DNA of 56,593 bases from Steroidobacteraceae bacterium (lineage in GTDB: Bacteria > Pseudomonadota > Gammaproteobacteria > Steroidobacterales > Steroidobacteraceae), in NCBI GenBank assembly GCA_027531255.1, contig JAPZRU010000029.1:1-56593 (forward strand), read 5' to 3'. This document shows positions 25,631-34,086 of this stretch, piece by piece; the stretch's first letter is position 1, and each line of letters begins with the position of its first letter. Below the pieces are notes generated by a model that was not told where the DNA came from, did no database searches, and saw nothing but the letters and a program-made list of their open reading frames with translations. The translations under genes were made by a program, and so were the position numbers.

Positions 25631-26077
25631 ACGGACTGCGTGCGCCGAATGAACAGTCGTGCGAGATAAAATTACCGCACCCGAGCCCCAGGGGGCGGCC
25701 GGAATTGCCGCTTTCTGTTGCTTCTTCGCAACGCTTCATTCCAATGATAACGGTATTGCCATCAATCAGTTATGTGAGACCCACCCGCTCGATGGCCAAG
25801 CGGGACGGGCAGCGCGCACGGGTGCGGGCTCCTCCTGAGTCCGACCCCGACCGCGTACGCAGAGGTACGAAAGGTTCGCCAAGCGACCAAAAGCTTTGAC
25901 TTGTCAGCTTCAAATCAGCATCTTTGGCGACCATCTCGGGTCCGTTCCCCGTGGGAGGGGGCGACCGCCCGAGGCCTGGTTTTCGCAATGCATGCGTCGA
26001 CTGCGGGCGTCCTTCGATCCTCAGCGGCGCTGCCGGCGTGCCAGAGCGTCATTCAGAACCAAGGGGGGGCCGCCCAG
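25631..26077. other. Divergent promoter region between the two TonB receptor genes
   Basis: About 450 bases without a convincing gene. It is AT-richer than its surroundings around 25660-25770 (a run of GAGATAAAATTACC, and TTCCAATGATAACGGTATTGCC), as expected for promoters. It carries the palindrome at its left edge, the GTTCG-type site at 25874, and the purine-rich AAGGGGGGG ribosome site of receptor 2 at 26061-26068. Short frames here show no coding character. Confidence 0.6.
25874..25888. promoter_or_regulatory. Possible IclR operator upstream of TonB receptor 2
   Basis: GTTCGCCAAGCGACC has the GTTCG half-site, a five-base spacer and a four-of-five match to the CGNAC half. It lies 190 bases upstream of the receptor start and on its side of the divergent region. 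It is weaker than the 2823 and 15805 sites. Confidence 0.35.
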
Positions 26078-29011
26078 GTGTCGAATTCAAACTGTCCCGA
26101 ATCGTTGCGCCGTGCCGTCCGCCGCGCGCTGCTGACCAGCGCGCTCGCCGTTGCCGCGCCGGCCGCGTGGGCCCAGTCGGCCGAGGCGCCCGGCAGCGAG
26201 CTCGAAGACGTCGTCGTCACGGGCTCCCGCATCGCGGTGGACCGCGAGCTCGCGGCCAGCAGCCCGGTGCAGACGATCTCCCTCGACGACATCCGCGCGA
26301 CCGGCAACGTCACGCTCGAGGACACGCTGAACCAGCTGCCGCAGCTGAAGCCCGACAACACCGGCACGGTGAACCAGAGCGGCGGCGCGGGCGTGCTGTC
26401 CGCGAACCTCCGCGCGCTCGGCGCGGTGCGCACGCTGGTGCTCGTCGACGGCCGCCGCTACATCCCGGCGGACGTCACCGGCCTCGTCGACCTCGCGACG
26501 ATCCCCGAGGGTCTCGTCGAGCGCGTCGAGGTGCTGACCGGCGGCGCCTCCGCGATCTACGGTTCGGATGCGGTCGGCGGCGCCGTGAACTTCATCCTGC
26601 GCCGCGACTTCGAGGGCCTCGAGACGCGCGTGCAGTACGGCTCCACGGCCGAGAGCGACGGCCAGAGCCGCAAGTACGACCTGCTGTTCGGCGCGAACCT
26701 CGACGAGGGCCGCGGCAACGTCACGATCCACGGCTCGTACATCAACCGCGATCCCGTGTTCATGGCGAACCGCGAGTTCTCGCGCCAGCCCTTCCTCGCG
26801 GACGGCACGGGTCGCCTGAACCCCTTCGGCTCCGGCAACATCCCGGGCGGCGTGATCGGCCTGAACGCGGTGCAGCTCGCCCAGATCCAGGGCGTGCCGA
26901 ACCTGCTCAACCAGAACAGCTTCTGCCCGGGCCCGATCCAGGGCGTGCGCTTCGGCGACAACGGCGTGCCGCTGCCGTTCTGCCGTCCGACCGAGCAGTA
27001 CAACTACGCCGCGGTGAACTACCTGCAGCGGCCGCTGGAGCAGTGGCAGATCTCCGCGCTCGGCAACTACAAGGTCTCGGACCGCGTCGAGGCCTTCGGC
27101 CAGTTCTTCTATACGAAGAAGGTCAACGAGTTCCAGCAGGCGCCGGAAGCGGTGTCGCCGACCGGTTCGGGCCAGGCCAGCGGCACGGTGCTGATCACGA
27201 ACGCGGACACGAACCCGCTGTTCCCGGTCGCCACCCGCAACTTCTTCGCGGCCAACCGCGCGTTCTTCGACCCGGACGGCGACGGCATCTTCACGGTGCG
27301 CAGCACGCAGCGCCGCTTCGAGGAGTTCGGTCCGCGCAACAGCAGCTACACCGCGGACTCGATGGCCTTCACCGCCGGCCTGCGCGGCGACTTCGCGATC
27401 GGCGACGACACCTGGCGCTGGGACGCGTACGCGCAGTTCGCGCGCTCGGACGTCGAGCTGCTGCAGCAGGGCCTGCTGTCGCGCTCGCGCACGACGCTCG
27501 GCCTCGACACGGTGCTCGTGAACGGCCAGCCGCAGTGCCGCAGCAACCTGCTGAACTGCGTGCCGGTGAACATCTTCGGCACGAACACGCTGACGCCGGC
27601 GATGGCGAACTTCCTCAAGGTGAACACCGGCCGCGCCGACCAGTTCGACCGCAAGAGCGCGGGCGCGTCGATCACCGGCAACGTGTTCGAGCTGCCGGCC
27701 GGCGCCGTCGGCGCCGCGTTCGGTGCCGAGTGGCGCGAGGAGAAGTTCCTGACGGTGCCGGACGAGATCTCGCGCTCCGGCGACCTCGCCGCGGCGACCG
27801 TCGCGCCGCAGATCAACGGCGGCCAGGTCGAGCTGTGGGAGGTGTTCGCGGAGTTCCGCGTACCGCTGCTGAAGGACATCCCGGCGATCGACTCGCTGGT
27901 GCTGGAGCTCGCGGCGCGGCGCTCGGACTACGACACGATCGGCGCGGTGAACACCTGGAAGGCGAACCTCGACTGGGGAATCATCGACGGCGTGAAGCTG
28001 CGCGGCGGCATCAACCGCGCGATCCGCGCGCCGAACCTGAACGAGCTGTTCCAGACGCCGACGTCCCTCTTCACCGGCGGCACGGACCCGTGCTGGGCCA
28101 TCCGCAACCCCAGCGCTGCGGTCCGGGCGTTCTGCGTCCAGACCGGCGTGCCCACGGGCGTCATCAACACCTTCGCGGCCGGCGCGAGCCAGGGCTGGTT
28201 CACCCGCTCCGGCGGCAACCCGGCGCTGCAGGAGGAGGTCGCGGACACGATCACCGCCGGCATCGTGCTGACGCCGGACTGGCTGTTCGGCGTGCAGGTC
28301 TCGGTCGACTACTTCGACATCAAGGTCGAGGACGCGATCGCCTCCGTAAGCTCGCAGCAGCTGGTGAACGCCTGCTACACGACGCTGGACGCGAACAGCG
28401 CGCCGTGCCGCGCGATCGTGCGCCTGCCGGTGTCCGGCCAGATCGACACCGTCGCGGCGCCGCTGCTGAACCTCGCCAGCCGCACCGTGACGGGCATCGA
28501 CCTCCGCCTCGCCTACCGCCTTGAGGCGCCGAGCTGGCTGTCGCTGCCGAACTCGCCGGGCAGCTTCCAGTTCACGTACCTCGGCACGCTGCAGCGCGAG
28601 GACACGACCGCCTCGCTGCCGACGCTGCCCGTCGTCGACTGCGCCGGCCGCTACGAGGGCTCGTGCTCCGGCGACGGCACGCGGATCACGCCGGACTACC
28701 GCGCGCTCTTCCGGGTGGGCTGGGAGAGCGGCCCGCTGCGTCTCGGCGTCGAGCTGCAGACGATCGGCGACCTCGAGCTCGCGCCGGGCGCCGCCAACCA
28801 GAACGGCACCGTGCCGGCCTGGAACTACGTCGACGTGAACTTCGGCTACGAGGTCACCGAGAAGATCCGCCTGTCGGGCGGCGTGACGAACCTGACGGAC
28901 AAGCAGCCCCCGGTGCTCGGCTTCACCGGCGGCGGCGACTCCAACACGAACATCCCGCTGTACGACCCGCTGGGCCGCCGCTACTTCCTGGGCGCGACCG
29001 TATCGTTCTGA
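26078..29011 (+). CDS. TonB-dependent outer-membrane receptor 2
   Basis: A 977-residue receptor. The GTG start at 26078 is chosen because it follows AAGGGGGGG and opens a good signal peptide (VRRALLTSALAVAAPAAWAQS). The plug begins at EDVVVTGSRIAV and includes LVDGRRYIPADVTGL and GGASAIYGSDAVGGAVNFIL. The barrel ends in YFLGATVSF with the terminal Phe that BamA recognises. Many stretches match receptor 1 almost word for word (GTLEDTLN-type plug, PFCRP, YLQRPLE.WQI.ALG.Y, NAFQQAPEA/NEFQQAPEA), so the pair arose by duplication. It likely imports the compound that the neighbouring hydrolases degrade. A terminator follows and then the third DUF885 gene. Confidence 0.88.
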   Translation: MSNSNCPESLRRAVRRALLTSALAVAAPAAWAQSAEAPGSELEDVVVTGSRIAVDRELAASSPVQTISLDDIRATGNVTLEDTLNQLPQLKPDNTGTVNQSGGAGVLSANLRALGAVRTLVLVDGRRYIPADVTGLVDLATIPEGLVERVEVLTGGASAIYGSDAVGGAVNFILRRDFEGLETRVQYGSTAESDGQSRKYDLLFGANLDEGRGNVTIHGSYINRDPVFMANREFSRQPFLADGTGRLNPFGSGNIPGGVIGLNAVQLAQIQGVPNLLNQNSFCPGPIQGVRFGDNGVPLPFCRPTEQYNYAAVNYLQRPLEQWQISALGNYKVSDRVEAFGQFFYTKKVNEFQQAPEAVSPTGSGQASGTVLITNADTNPLFPVATRNFFAANRAFFDPDGDGIFTVRSTQRRFEEFGPRNSSYTADSMAFTAGLRGDFAIGDDTWRWDAYAQFARSDVELLQQGLLSRSRTTLGLDTVLVNGQPQCRSNLLNCVPVNIFGTNTLTPAMANFLKVNTGRADQFDRKSAGASITGNVFELPAGAVGAAFGAEWREEKFLTVPDEISRSGDLAAATVAPQINGGQVELWEVFAEFRVPLLKDIPAIDSLVLELAARRSDYDTIGAVNTWKANLDWGIIDGVKLRGGINRAIRAPNLNELFQTPTSLFTGGTDPCWAIRNPSAAVRAFCVQTGVPTGVINTFAAGASQGWFTRSGGNPALQEEVADTITAGIVLTPDWLFGVQVSVDYFDIKVEDAIASVSSQQLVNACYTTLDANSAPCRAIVRLPVSGQIDTVAAPLLNLASRTVTGIDLRLAYRLEAPSWLSLPNSPGSFQFTYLGTLQREDTTASLPTLPVVDCAGRYEGSCSGDGTRITPDYRALFRVGWESGPLRLGVELQTIGDLELAPGAANQNGTVPAWNYVDVNFGYEVTEKIRLSGGVTNLTDKQPPVLGFTGGGDSNTNIPLYDPLGRRYFLGATVSF

Positions 29012-29034
29012 CGACGCGCTGCGGCTGATCCCGA

Positions 29035-29068
29035 CGGCCGCCGGTGCGCTCGCGCCGGCGGTCGTTTT
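29035..29068 (+). terminator. Rho-independent terminator after TonB receptor 2
   Basis: CGGCCGCCGG (29035-29044) pairs with CCGGCGGTCG (29055-29064), with one G-U wobble, and is followed by TTTTCGTTT. It lies 24 bases past the receptor stop and just before the DUF885 gene, so it may limit read-through into that gene. Confidence 0.6.
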
Positions 29069-29091
29069 CGTTTCCCGTCGAGGACGTCACC

Positions 29092-31071
29092 GTGACAGAC
29101 CGCTCCCGCCTTTCGCTCGCCGGCGCGGCCGCGCGCGCCGGCACGCTCGCCGGCACCGCGCTGCTGGTCGCGACCTTCGGTACGCCGCCGGCCGTCGGCG
29201 CCCCGACCCACTACCCGTTCCCCGCGCCCGGCACGACCGGCACGACCGGCGCACCGGCGCCGCGCGCCGCGGCCGGCGGTGGCGAGGTGTTCTTCGGCGT
29301 GCCGGAGCTGCCGCACGCGGGCACCTCGGCCGCCGCGCCGACGGGTGCGAGCACGGCGGCGCCGGTTGCCGCGGGCACGCCGGCCGCTGCAGCGGGCGCA
29401 CCCGCCGCCGTCGGGAGCGCTCCGGTCGCCGCGACGGCGGCGACCGCGATCCCCGACGGCATGCCGAACGGCCGCGGCAGCTACGAGGACCTCGTCGCGC
29501 TGTGGACCGAGTTCCTCGAGTGGACCGACCCCGAGCGCGCCCGCGGCCTGAACCCGAAGAACGACGTCGCCGGCCTGACCACGGACGTCTACCCCGACTA
29601 CGGCACCGCCGCCGTCGAGCAGCGCCGCGAGCGGATGCGCGCGCTGCAGGCGCGGCTCGCGGACATGGGCGTCGCGCGCTGGACGCGTTCCCAGCAGGTG
29701 GACTGGCTCGCGGTGCGCGCGAAGTTCGACGAGCACGACTTCACCCTGAGCGTCTCGCGCCCGTGGTCGCGCGACCCCGGCTTCTACGCCGACCAGATGC
29801 TGCGGATCACCTTCACCACGCTGCCCGTCAGGGGCGACGCGCTGCGCGAGGTGCGGCGCCGCCTGCAGGCGATCCCGAAGCTGGTCGAGCAGGCGGAGCG
29901 CAACCTCACCGAGGGCGCCGCCGACCTCGCGGACCTCGCGCTCCACAACCTGACCTCGCAGGACGGCGTGAACCACGGCTTCCCGTACCGCGAGGTGCCG
30001 CCGGCCGGCGTCGTCGGCTGGTACGCGGACCTGCTGGCGCGCGTCGAGAAGCAGCAGCCGGAACTGCGGCGCGACGTGCTGGCGGCGAAGCGCGCGGTCG
30101 AGCAGTACCGCGACTGGCTGGTCGAGAAGCGGCCGACGATGACGGCGCAGGCCGGCGTCGGCGCCGAGCTGTTCGACTGGTACGTGAAGCACGTGAAGCT
30201 GATGCCGTACACCTCGGAGCAGATGCTGACGCTCGGCACCCGCGAGCTGCAGCGGCTGTGGGCGCTGTACGCGATCGAGCAGCACCGCAACCGCAGGCTG
30301 CCGCCGCTGGAACTCTCGAAGTCCGCCGAGGAGTACCGCGCGAGGATCGCGGCGACCGACGCGCACGTGCGCGAGTACCTGCGCGCGGAGGAGATCGTCA
30401 CGATCCCGCCGTTCATCCGCCAGCTGTCGATGAACGTGCCGTGGATCGTCCGCAAGAGCGGGCCGAACTTCTGGGAGCAGATCCAGTACCGCGACCCGAG
30501 CCCGGACCACGTGCACGCCGTGATCCCCGGCCACTCCTTCGACGACATCGTCGAGCGCGCGAACACCCACCCGATCCGCGGCAAGATCAGCGACGGCGTG
30601 CGCGTCGAGGGCTGGGGCGTCTACCTCGAGGAGGCGATGCTGCACGCGGGCATGTTCGCCCACAGCCCGCGGATCAACGAGCTGATCTACCTGTTCGGCA
30701 TCTTCCGAGCGGTGCGCGTCAATGCCGACATCTGGCTGCAGACCAACCGGATGAAGGTCGACGAGGTCGTGAAGTACTGGATGAACTGGACCCCGTACCT
30801 CGACCGCGACGTCGCGCGCGTGGACGCCGAGATCTACCTGCGCCGGCCGCCCGGCTACGGGCTCGGCTACATGATCGGCATGATCCAGATGCAGCAGCTG
30901 CTCGCGGACGTGAAGCACCAGCAGGGCGACGCGTTCGTGCTGCGCGACTTCCACGACCGCTTCCTCGCGGTCGGCCGCCTGCCGATGTCGCTGGTGCGCT
31001 ACGAGATGACCGGCCTGGACGACGAGGTGCAGCCGCTCTGGAAGCGCGAGCCGATGCCGGTGCGGCGATAG
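29092..31071 (+). CDS. Exported DUF885-family protein 3, with long Ala/Thr/Gly-rich N-terminal linker
   Basis: A 659-residue protein starting at GTG 29092 (GAGG eight bases upstream). A signal peptide (about 8-35) is followed by an unusual ~100-residue Ala/Gly/Thr/Pro-rich linker ([34 protein letters not shown]) absent from the two other DUF885 proteins here. The DUF885 domain then runs from about 140 to the end. It keeps both family motifs, [11 protein letters not shown] and [11 protein letters not shown], so this copy appears catalytically complete. It is most like protein 2 at 15.9 kb. It lies 31 bases before the thiolase gene, probably as one transcript. The linker could tether or space the enzyme in the periplasm. 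Confidence 0.8.
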   Translation: MTDRSRLSLAGAAARAGTLAGTALLVATFGTPPAVGAPTHYPFPAPGTTGTTGAPAPRAAAGGGEVFFGVPELPHAGTSAAAPTGASTAAPVAAGTPAAAAGAPAAVGSAPVAATAATAIPDGMPNGRGSYEDLVALWTEFLEWTDPERARGLNPKNDVAGLTTDVYPDYGTAAVEQRRERMRALQARLADMGVARWTRSQQVDWLAVRAKFDEHDFTLSVSRPWSRDPGFYADQMLRITFTTLPVRGDALREVRRRLQAIPKLVEQAERNLTEGAADLADLALHNLTSQDGVNHGFPYREVPPAGVVGWYADLLARVEKQQPELRRDVLAAKRAVEQYRDWLVEKRPTMTAQAGVGAELFDWYVKHVKLMPYTSEQMLTLGTRELQRLWALYAIEQHRNRRLPPLELSKSAEEYRARIAATDAHVREYLRAEEIVTIPPFIRQLSMNVPWIVRKSGPNFWEQIQYRDPSPDHVHAVIPGHSFDDIVERANTHPIRGKISDGVRVEGWGVYLEEAMLHAGMFAHSPRINELIYLFGIFRAVRVNADIWLQTNRMKVDEVVKYWMNWTPYLDRDVARVDAEIYLRRPPGYGLGYMIGMIQMQQLLADVKHQQGDAFVLRDFHDRFLAVGRLPMSLVRYEMTGLDDEVQPLWKREPMPVRR

Positions 31072-31102
31072 CCGCCTCTCACGCGCGTCCTCGACGAAAC
31101 CG

Positions 31103-32308
31103 ATGCACGAAGCCTTCATCTGCGACGGAGTGCGGACGCCGATCGGTCGCTACGGGGGTGCCCTTGCGGCCGTCCGGACCGACGACCTCGCCGCGATCCC
31201 GATTCGCGCACTGCTCGCGCGCTATCCGGCCGCGGACTGGGCCGCAGTGGACGACGTCGTCTACGGCTGCGCGAACCAGGCCGGCGAAGACAACCGCAAC
31301 GTCGCGCGAATGGCGCTGTTGCTCGCCGGGCTGCCCGAGAGCGTCGCCGGCGTGACGGTCAACCGGCTCTGCGGCTCGGGGCTCGACGCGGTCGCGATCG
31401 CCGCGCGGATGGTTCGCAGCGGAGAAGCGGACCTGGTGATCGCCGGCGGCGTTGAGAGCATGAGTCGCGCGCCGTACGTCATGTCGAAATCCGAGACTCC
31501 CTTCGGACGAGACGTTCAGATGCACGACACGACGATCGGATGGCGCTTCGTGAACCCGGTGCTGAAGCAACGGTACGGGGTCGACTCGATGCCGGAGACC
31601 GCGGAGAACGTCGCTGAACAGTGCGGCATCTCGCGAGCGGACCAGGATGCGTTCGCGCTCCGCAGCCAGCAGCGCGCGCTCGCCGCGCAGGCCGACGGCC
31701 GTTTCGCGGCCGAGATCGTTCCGGTCACGATACCTTCGCGCAAGGGCGAGCCGACGATCGTCGACCGCGACGAGCATCCGCGCCAGACCACGTTGGAAGA
31801 ACTTGCCAGGCTCGGGACGCCGTTCCGCAAGGGTGGGACCGTGACGGCCGGCAACGCCTCCGGCGTCAACGACGGCGCCAGCGCGGTGCTGGTCGCGAAC
31901 GAGAAGGGAGCGGCCCGCCACGGCCTCGTGCCCCGCGCGCGCGTGGTCGGCGCGGCGGTGGCGGGGTGCACGCCCCGGACGATGGGCCTCGGCCCGGTGC
32001 CGGCGACGCACCGGCTGCTGGAGCGAGTCGGAGTCCCGCTGGGCGCCATCGATCTCGTCGAGTTGAACGAAGCATTCGCGGCGCAGGCGCTGGCCGTGCT
32101 GCGGGGGCTCGGACTGTCCGACGACGCGGCACACGTGAACCCGATGGGTGGTGCGATCGCGCTCGGTCATCCGCTCGGGATGAGCGGCGCGCGCCTCGCG
32201 ACCACGGCGACGCATCAGCTCCACCGCACAGGCGCGCGCCGAGCGCTCTGCACGATGTGCATCGGCGTCGGTCAGGGTATTGCGGTACTGCTGGAACGCG
32301 TGGCTTGA
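31103..32308 (+). CDS. pcaF: Acetyl-CoA acyltransferase (3-oxoadipyl-CoA thiolase, PcaF-like)
   Basis: A 401-residue thiolase that splits a 3-oxoacyl-CoA into acetyl-CoA and a shortened acyl-CoA. The acylated cysteine is in [13 protein letters not shown] (about residue 91). The second catalytic set is [26 protein letters not shown] and the C-terminal Cys in [27 protein letters not shown] and [27 protein letters not shown] are the segments that place it with PcaF rather than with fatty-acid thiolases. It completes the 3-oxoadipate route together with the CoA-transferase at 10.1-11.5 kb, giving succinyl-CoA plus acetyl-CoA. Last gene of the catabolic locus. An IS remnant lies 100 bases further on. 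Confidence 0.9.
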   Translation: MHEAFICDGVRTPIGRYGGALAAVRTDDLAAIPIRALLARYPAADWAAVDDVVYGCANQAGEDNRNVARMALLLAGLPESVAGVTVNRLCGSGLDAVAIAARMVRSGEADLVIAGGVESMSRAPYVMSKSETPFGRDVQMHDTTIGWRFVNPVLKQRYGVDSMPETAENVAEQCGISRADQDAFALRSQQRALAAQADGRFAAEIVPVTIPSRKGEPTIVDRDEHPRQTTLEELARLGTPFRKGGTVTAGNASGVNDGASAVLVANEKGAARHGLVPRARVVGAAVAGCTPRTMGLGPVPATHRLLERVGVPLGAIDLVELNEAFAAQALAVLRGLGLSDDAAHVNPMGGAIALGHPLGMSGARLATTATHQLHRTGARRALCTMCIGVGQGIAVLLERVA

Positions 32309-32410
32309 CGGCAGGCAGAGCGTAGGGCGTGAGCCGCCATGGAGAGACCGGACCGGAGGGAAGTTCGGTCTTTCCGGCACGCTGGTCCTTGAAGGGGGCG
32401 GGAGTGCGGC

Positions 32411-32644
32411 GTGAGCAACAAGCGTTGTTCGGTTGAGCAGATCGTCGCGGTGCTGAAGCAGCTGCAGGAGTGGAACGCGCGGCTGAATGAGCTGGTCGCG
32501 GAGCTCAGCCTCGACAAGGCGATCCTTCGAGAACTGTTGATCCGCGAGCCGGTGGCCAAGTACACGGTGGCGAGGCCAGCCCGGCGAAGGCCGAGATCGG
32601 TGGGCTCGGCGCCTACCGCCATCCGACGCGCTCGGCGGAAGTAG
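32411..32644 (+). mobile_element. IS3-family transposase OrfA remnant with internal deletion
   Basis: The 77-codon frame joins the two ends of an IS3-type OrfA. The start SNKRCSVEQIVAVLKQ is the beginning of the helix-turn-helix region, and LQEWNARLNELVAELSLDKAIL is the leucine-zipper end. The middle ~40 residues, including the recognition helix, are missing. No OrfB or clear terminal inverted repeats are visible, so it cannot transpose. It marks an insertion scar at the boundary between the catabolic locus and the accessory region. Confidence 0.75.
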
Positions 32645-33087
32645 CGGCGCCGTGAATGCCGCAGGGCGGCGTGCGCGTCGCGCCCACCCCGCCCCTCACC
32701 CCTTCCTGCCCAAAATCCGCGCATAAGCCGCCCGGATCACCTCCGGTTGCCGCGCGGCCTCCGTGCACGTGTGCGCCGGTCGCGGCTCCGCATGCGGCCG
32801 TCATCAGGCACTCGCGCCCGAAGTCGCACGCGTGACGAGACCGGCGGCGAGCCCGGTCGACTCGACCCACGCGACCACGGGTTGCCTGATCTCGGTCAGT
32901 CCCCGACCGCGCGTCGCGACGGTCAGGCGATGGTGTGCCTGGCGCATCGCACCGAGACCACCAGTGTCGGCGCCGCTGCGATCCGTCGCCGCGGCAGTCG
33001 ACGGGCGCTTCACACGCGCGGCATCCTTCGCACGCGCGACGGGCGAGTGGGACGCACCGCGCCACGCAATTGAAGGAGCAGGCGACG
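32645..33087. other. Gene-poor stretch between IS remnant and SDR
   Basis: No intact gene is supported. On the minus strand, 32700-32770 reads as a plausible protein tail (TEAARQPEVIRAAYARILGRKG, then stop) with two stops close upstream, which may be the end of a lost gene. The rest is GC-rich sequence without motifs that I recognise. A GGAG ribosome site for the SDR lies at its right edge. Confidence 0.4.
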
Positions 33088-33749
33088 ATGGCAACCTGGC
33101 TGGTCACCGGCTGCAACCGTGGCATCGGTCTCGAGTTCGCTCGCCGGCTGTGCGAGCGCGGTGAGACGGTGATCGGCGTCTGCCGCACGGCGGGCGAGGC
33201 CGTGAGGTCGCTGCCCATCCGTCTTGTCGAAGGCGTCGACGTCTCGACCGACGAGGGCGTCGCGCGTCTCGCCGCGGCGCTGGGCGATACGCGGCTCGAC
33301 GTGCTCGTGAACAATGCCGGCATTCTGCGCCGGGACGGTCTCGAGGCGCTCGACTTCGCCGGGATCGAGGAGCGGTTCCGGGTCAATGCGCTGGGGCCGT
33401 TGCGGGTGACTAGTGAGCTGCTGGGGAATCTGCACGAGGGGGCTCGAAGGTGGCGATCGTCACCAGCCGCATGGGCTCGATCGCGGATAACGGGTCGGGC
33501 GGCTACTACGGCTACCGCGCGTCGAAGGTCGCGGTCAACATGATCGGCAAGTCGCTCGCGCGGGACCTCGAGGGGCGCGGCGTGGCGGTGGCGCTGCTGC
33601 ATCCCGGCATGGTCGCCACCGAGACGACCGGCGGACAGGGCATCGAGCCGGCGCAGGCCGCGCGTGGCCTGATCGACCGCATCGATCAGCTCACGCTGGA
33701 GACCACCGGCCGATTCTGGCACGCCGAGGGATACGAGCTGCCCTGGTGA
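33088..33749 (+). pseudogene. Short-chain dehydrogenase/reductase, frameshifted in a G-run
   Basis: The SDR family uses NAD(P)H to oxidise or reduce alcohols and ketones. The first part shows the cofactor motif TGCNRGIGLEF (about 7-17) and NNAG (about 75-78). The second part, in the next frame from about 33445, shows the catalytic pattern IVTSRMGSIADN...YYGYRASKVA (Tyr and Lys), then PGMVATETTG. The break falls at the GAGGGGGCTCG run near 33437-33446; one extra G would give HEGGSKVAIVTSRMG and a complete ~220-residue protein. A homopolymer length error or a recent mutation explains it. Its 3' end overlaps the tail of the broken gene on the other strand. Confidence 0.8.
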
Positions 33750-34086
33750 ACGCCGCCGGCACGCCGCAGCGGCGACCTGCTCGCGTCGGCGGCTGCTTCT
33801 GCGCCTTCTCGCGCATGTGCACTGGCGCGGAGGTGATCTTCGGGTCGGCGACGTCGGTCACGCGCGCCGACATCGTCATGAACGAGTTCGTGTAGTTCGT
33901 CTCGCCGGGCCGAGCGGTGTCCGGCCGCGCCTCGATCGACTCGGTCGCGAGGAACACGCGATCGCCGATGATCTCGATGGGCAGCAGCTACGACGTATAG
34001 CCCATTGCGAAGACGCCCTGTGGCGCATACAGCCGCGGCACCGGCCCCAGCCGGAAGTGGTGGATCGGCACGGTCTCGTAACTCAT
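33691..34086 (-). pseudogene. Unrecognised terminal gene of the MoxR-VWA-MetK operon, interrupted by an in-frame TAG
   Basis: The ATG at 34084-34086 overlaps the stop of the SAM-synthetase-like gene (ATGA), as at the two upstream junctions, so it looks like a genuine operon member. The frame gives MSYETVPIHHFRLGPVPRLY..., meets TAG at 33988-33990, and then continues in the same frame with LLPIEIIGDRVFLATESIEA and TNYTNSFMTMSARVTDVADPK, which looks coding. Past about 33780 the composition becomes arginine-rich and the frame is probably no longer real. I do not recognise a family. It may be a 32-residue truncated product, a stop-suppressed protein or a sequence error. Confidence 0.5.

Noticed and set aside
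32804-33094. Minus-strand open frame of about 96 residues before the SDR
   Set aside because: Arg/Ala/Thr-rich shadow-like composition, no ribosome site and no recognisable motif.
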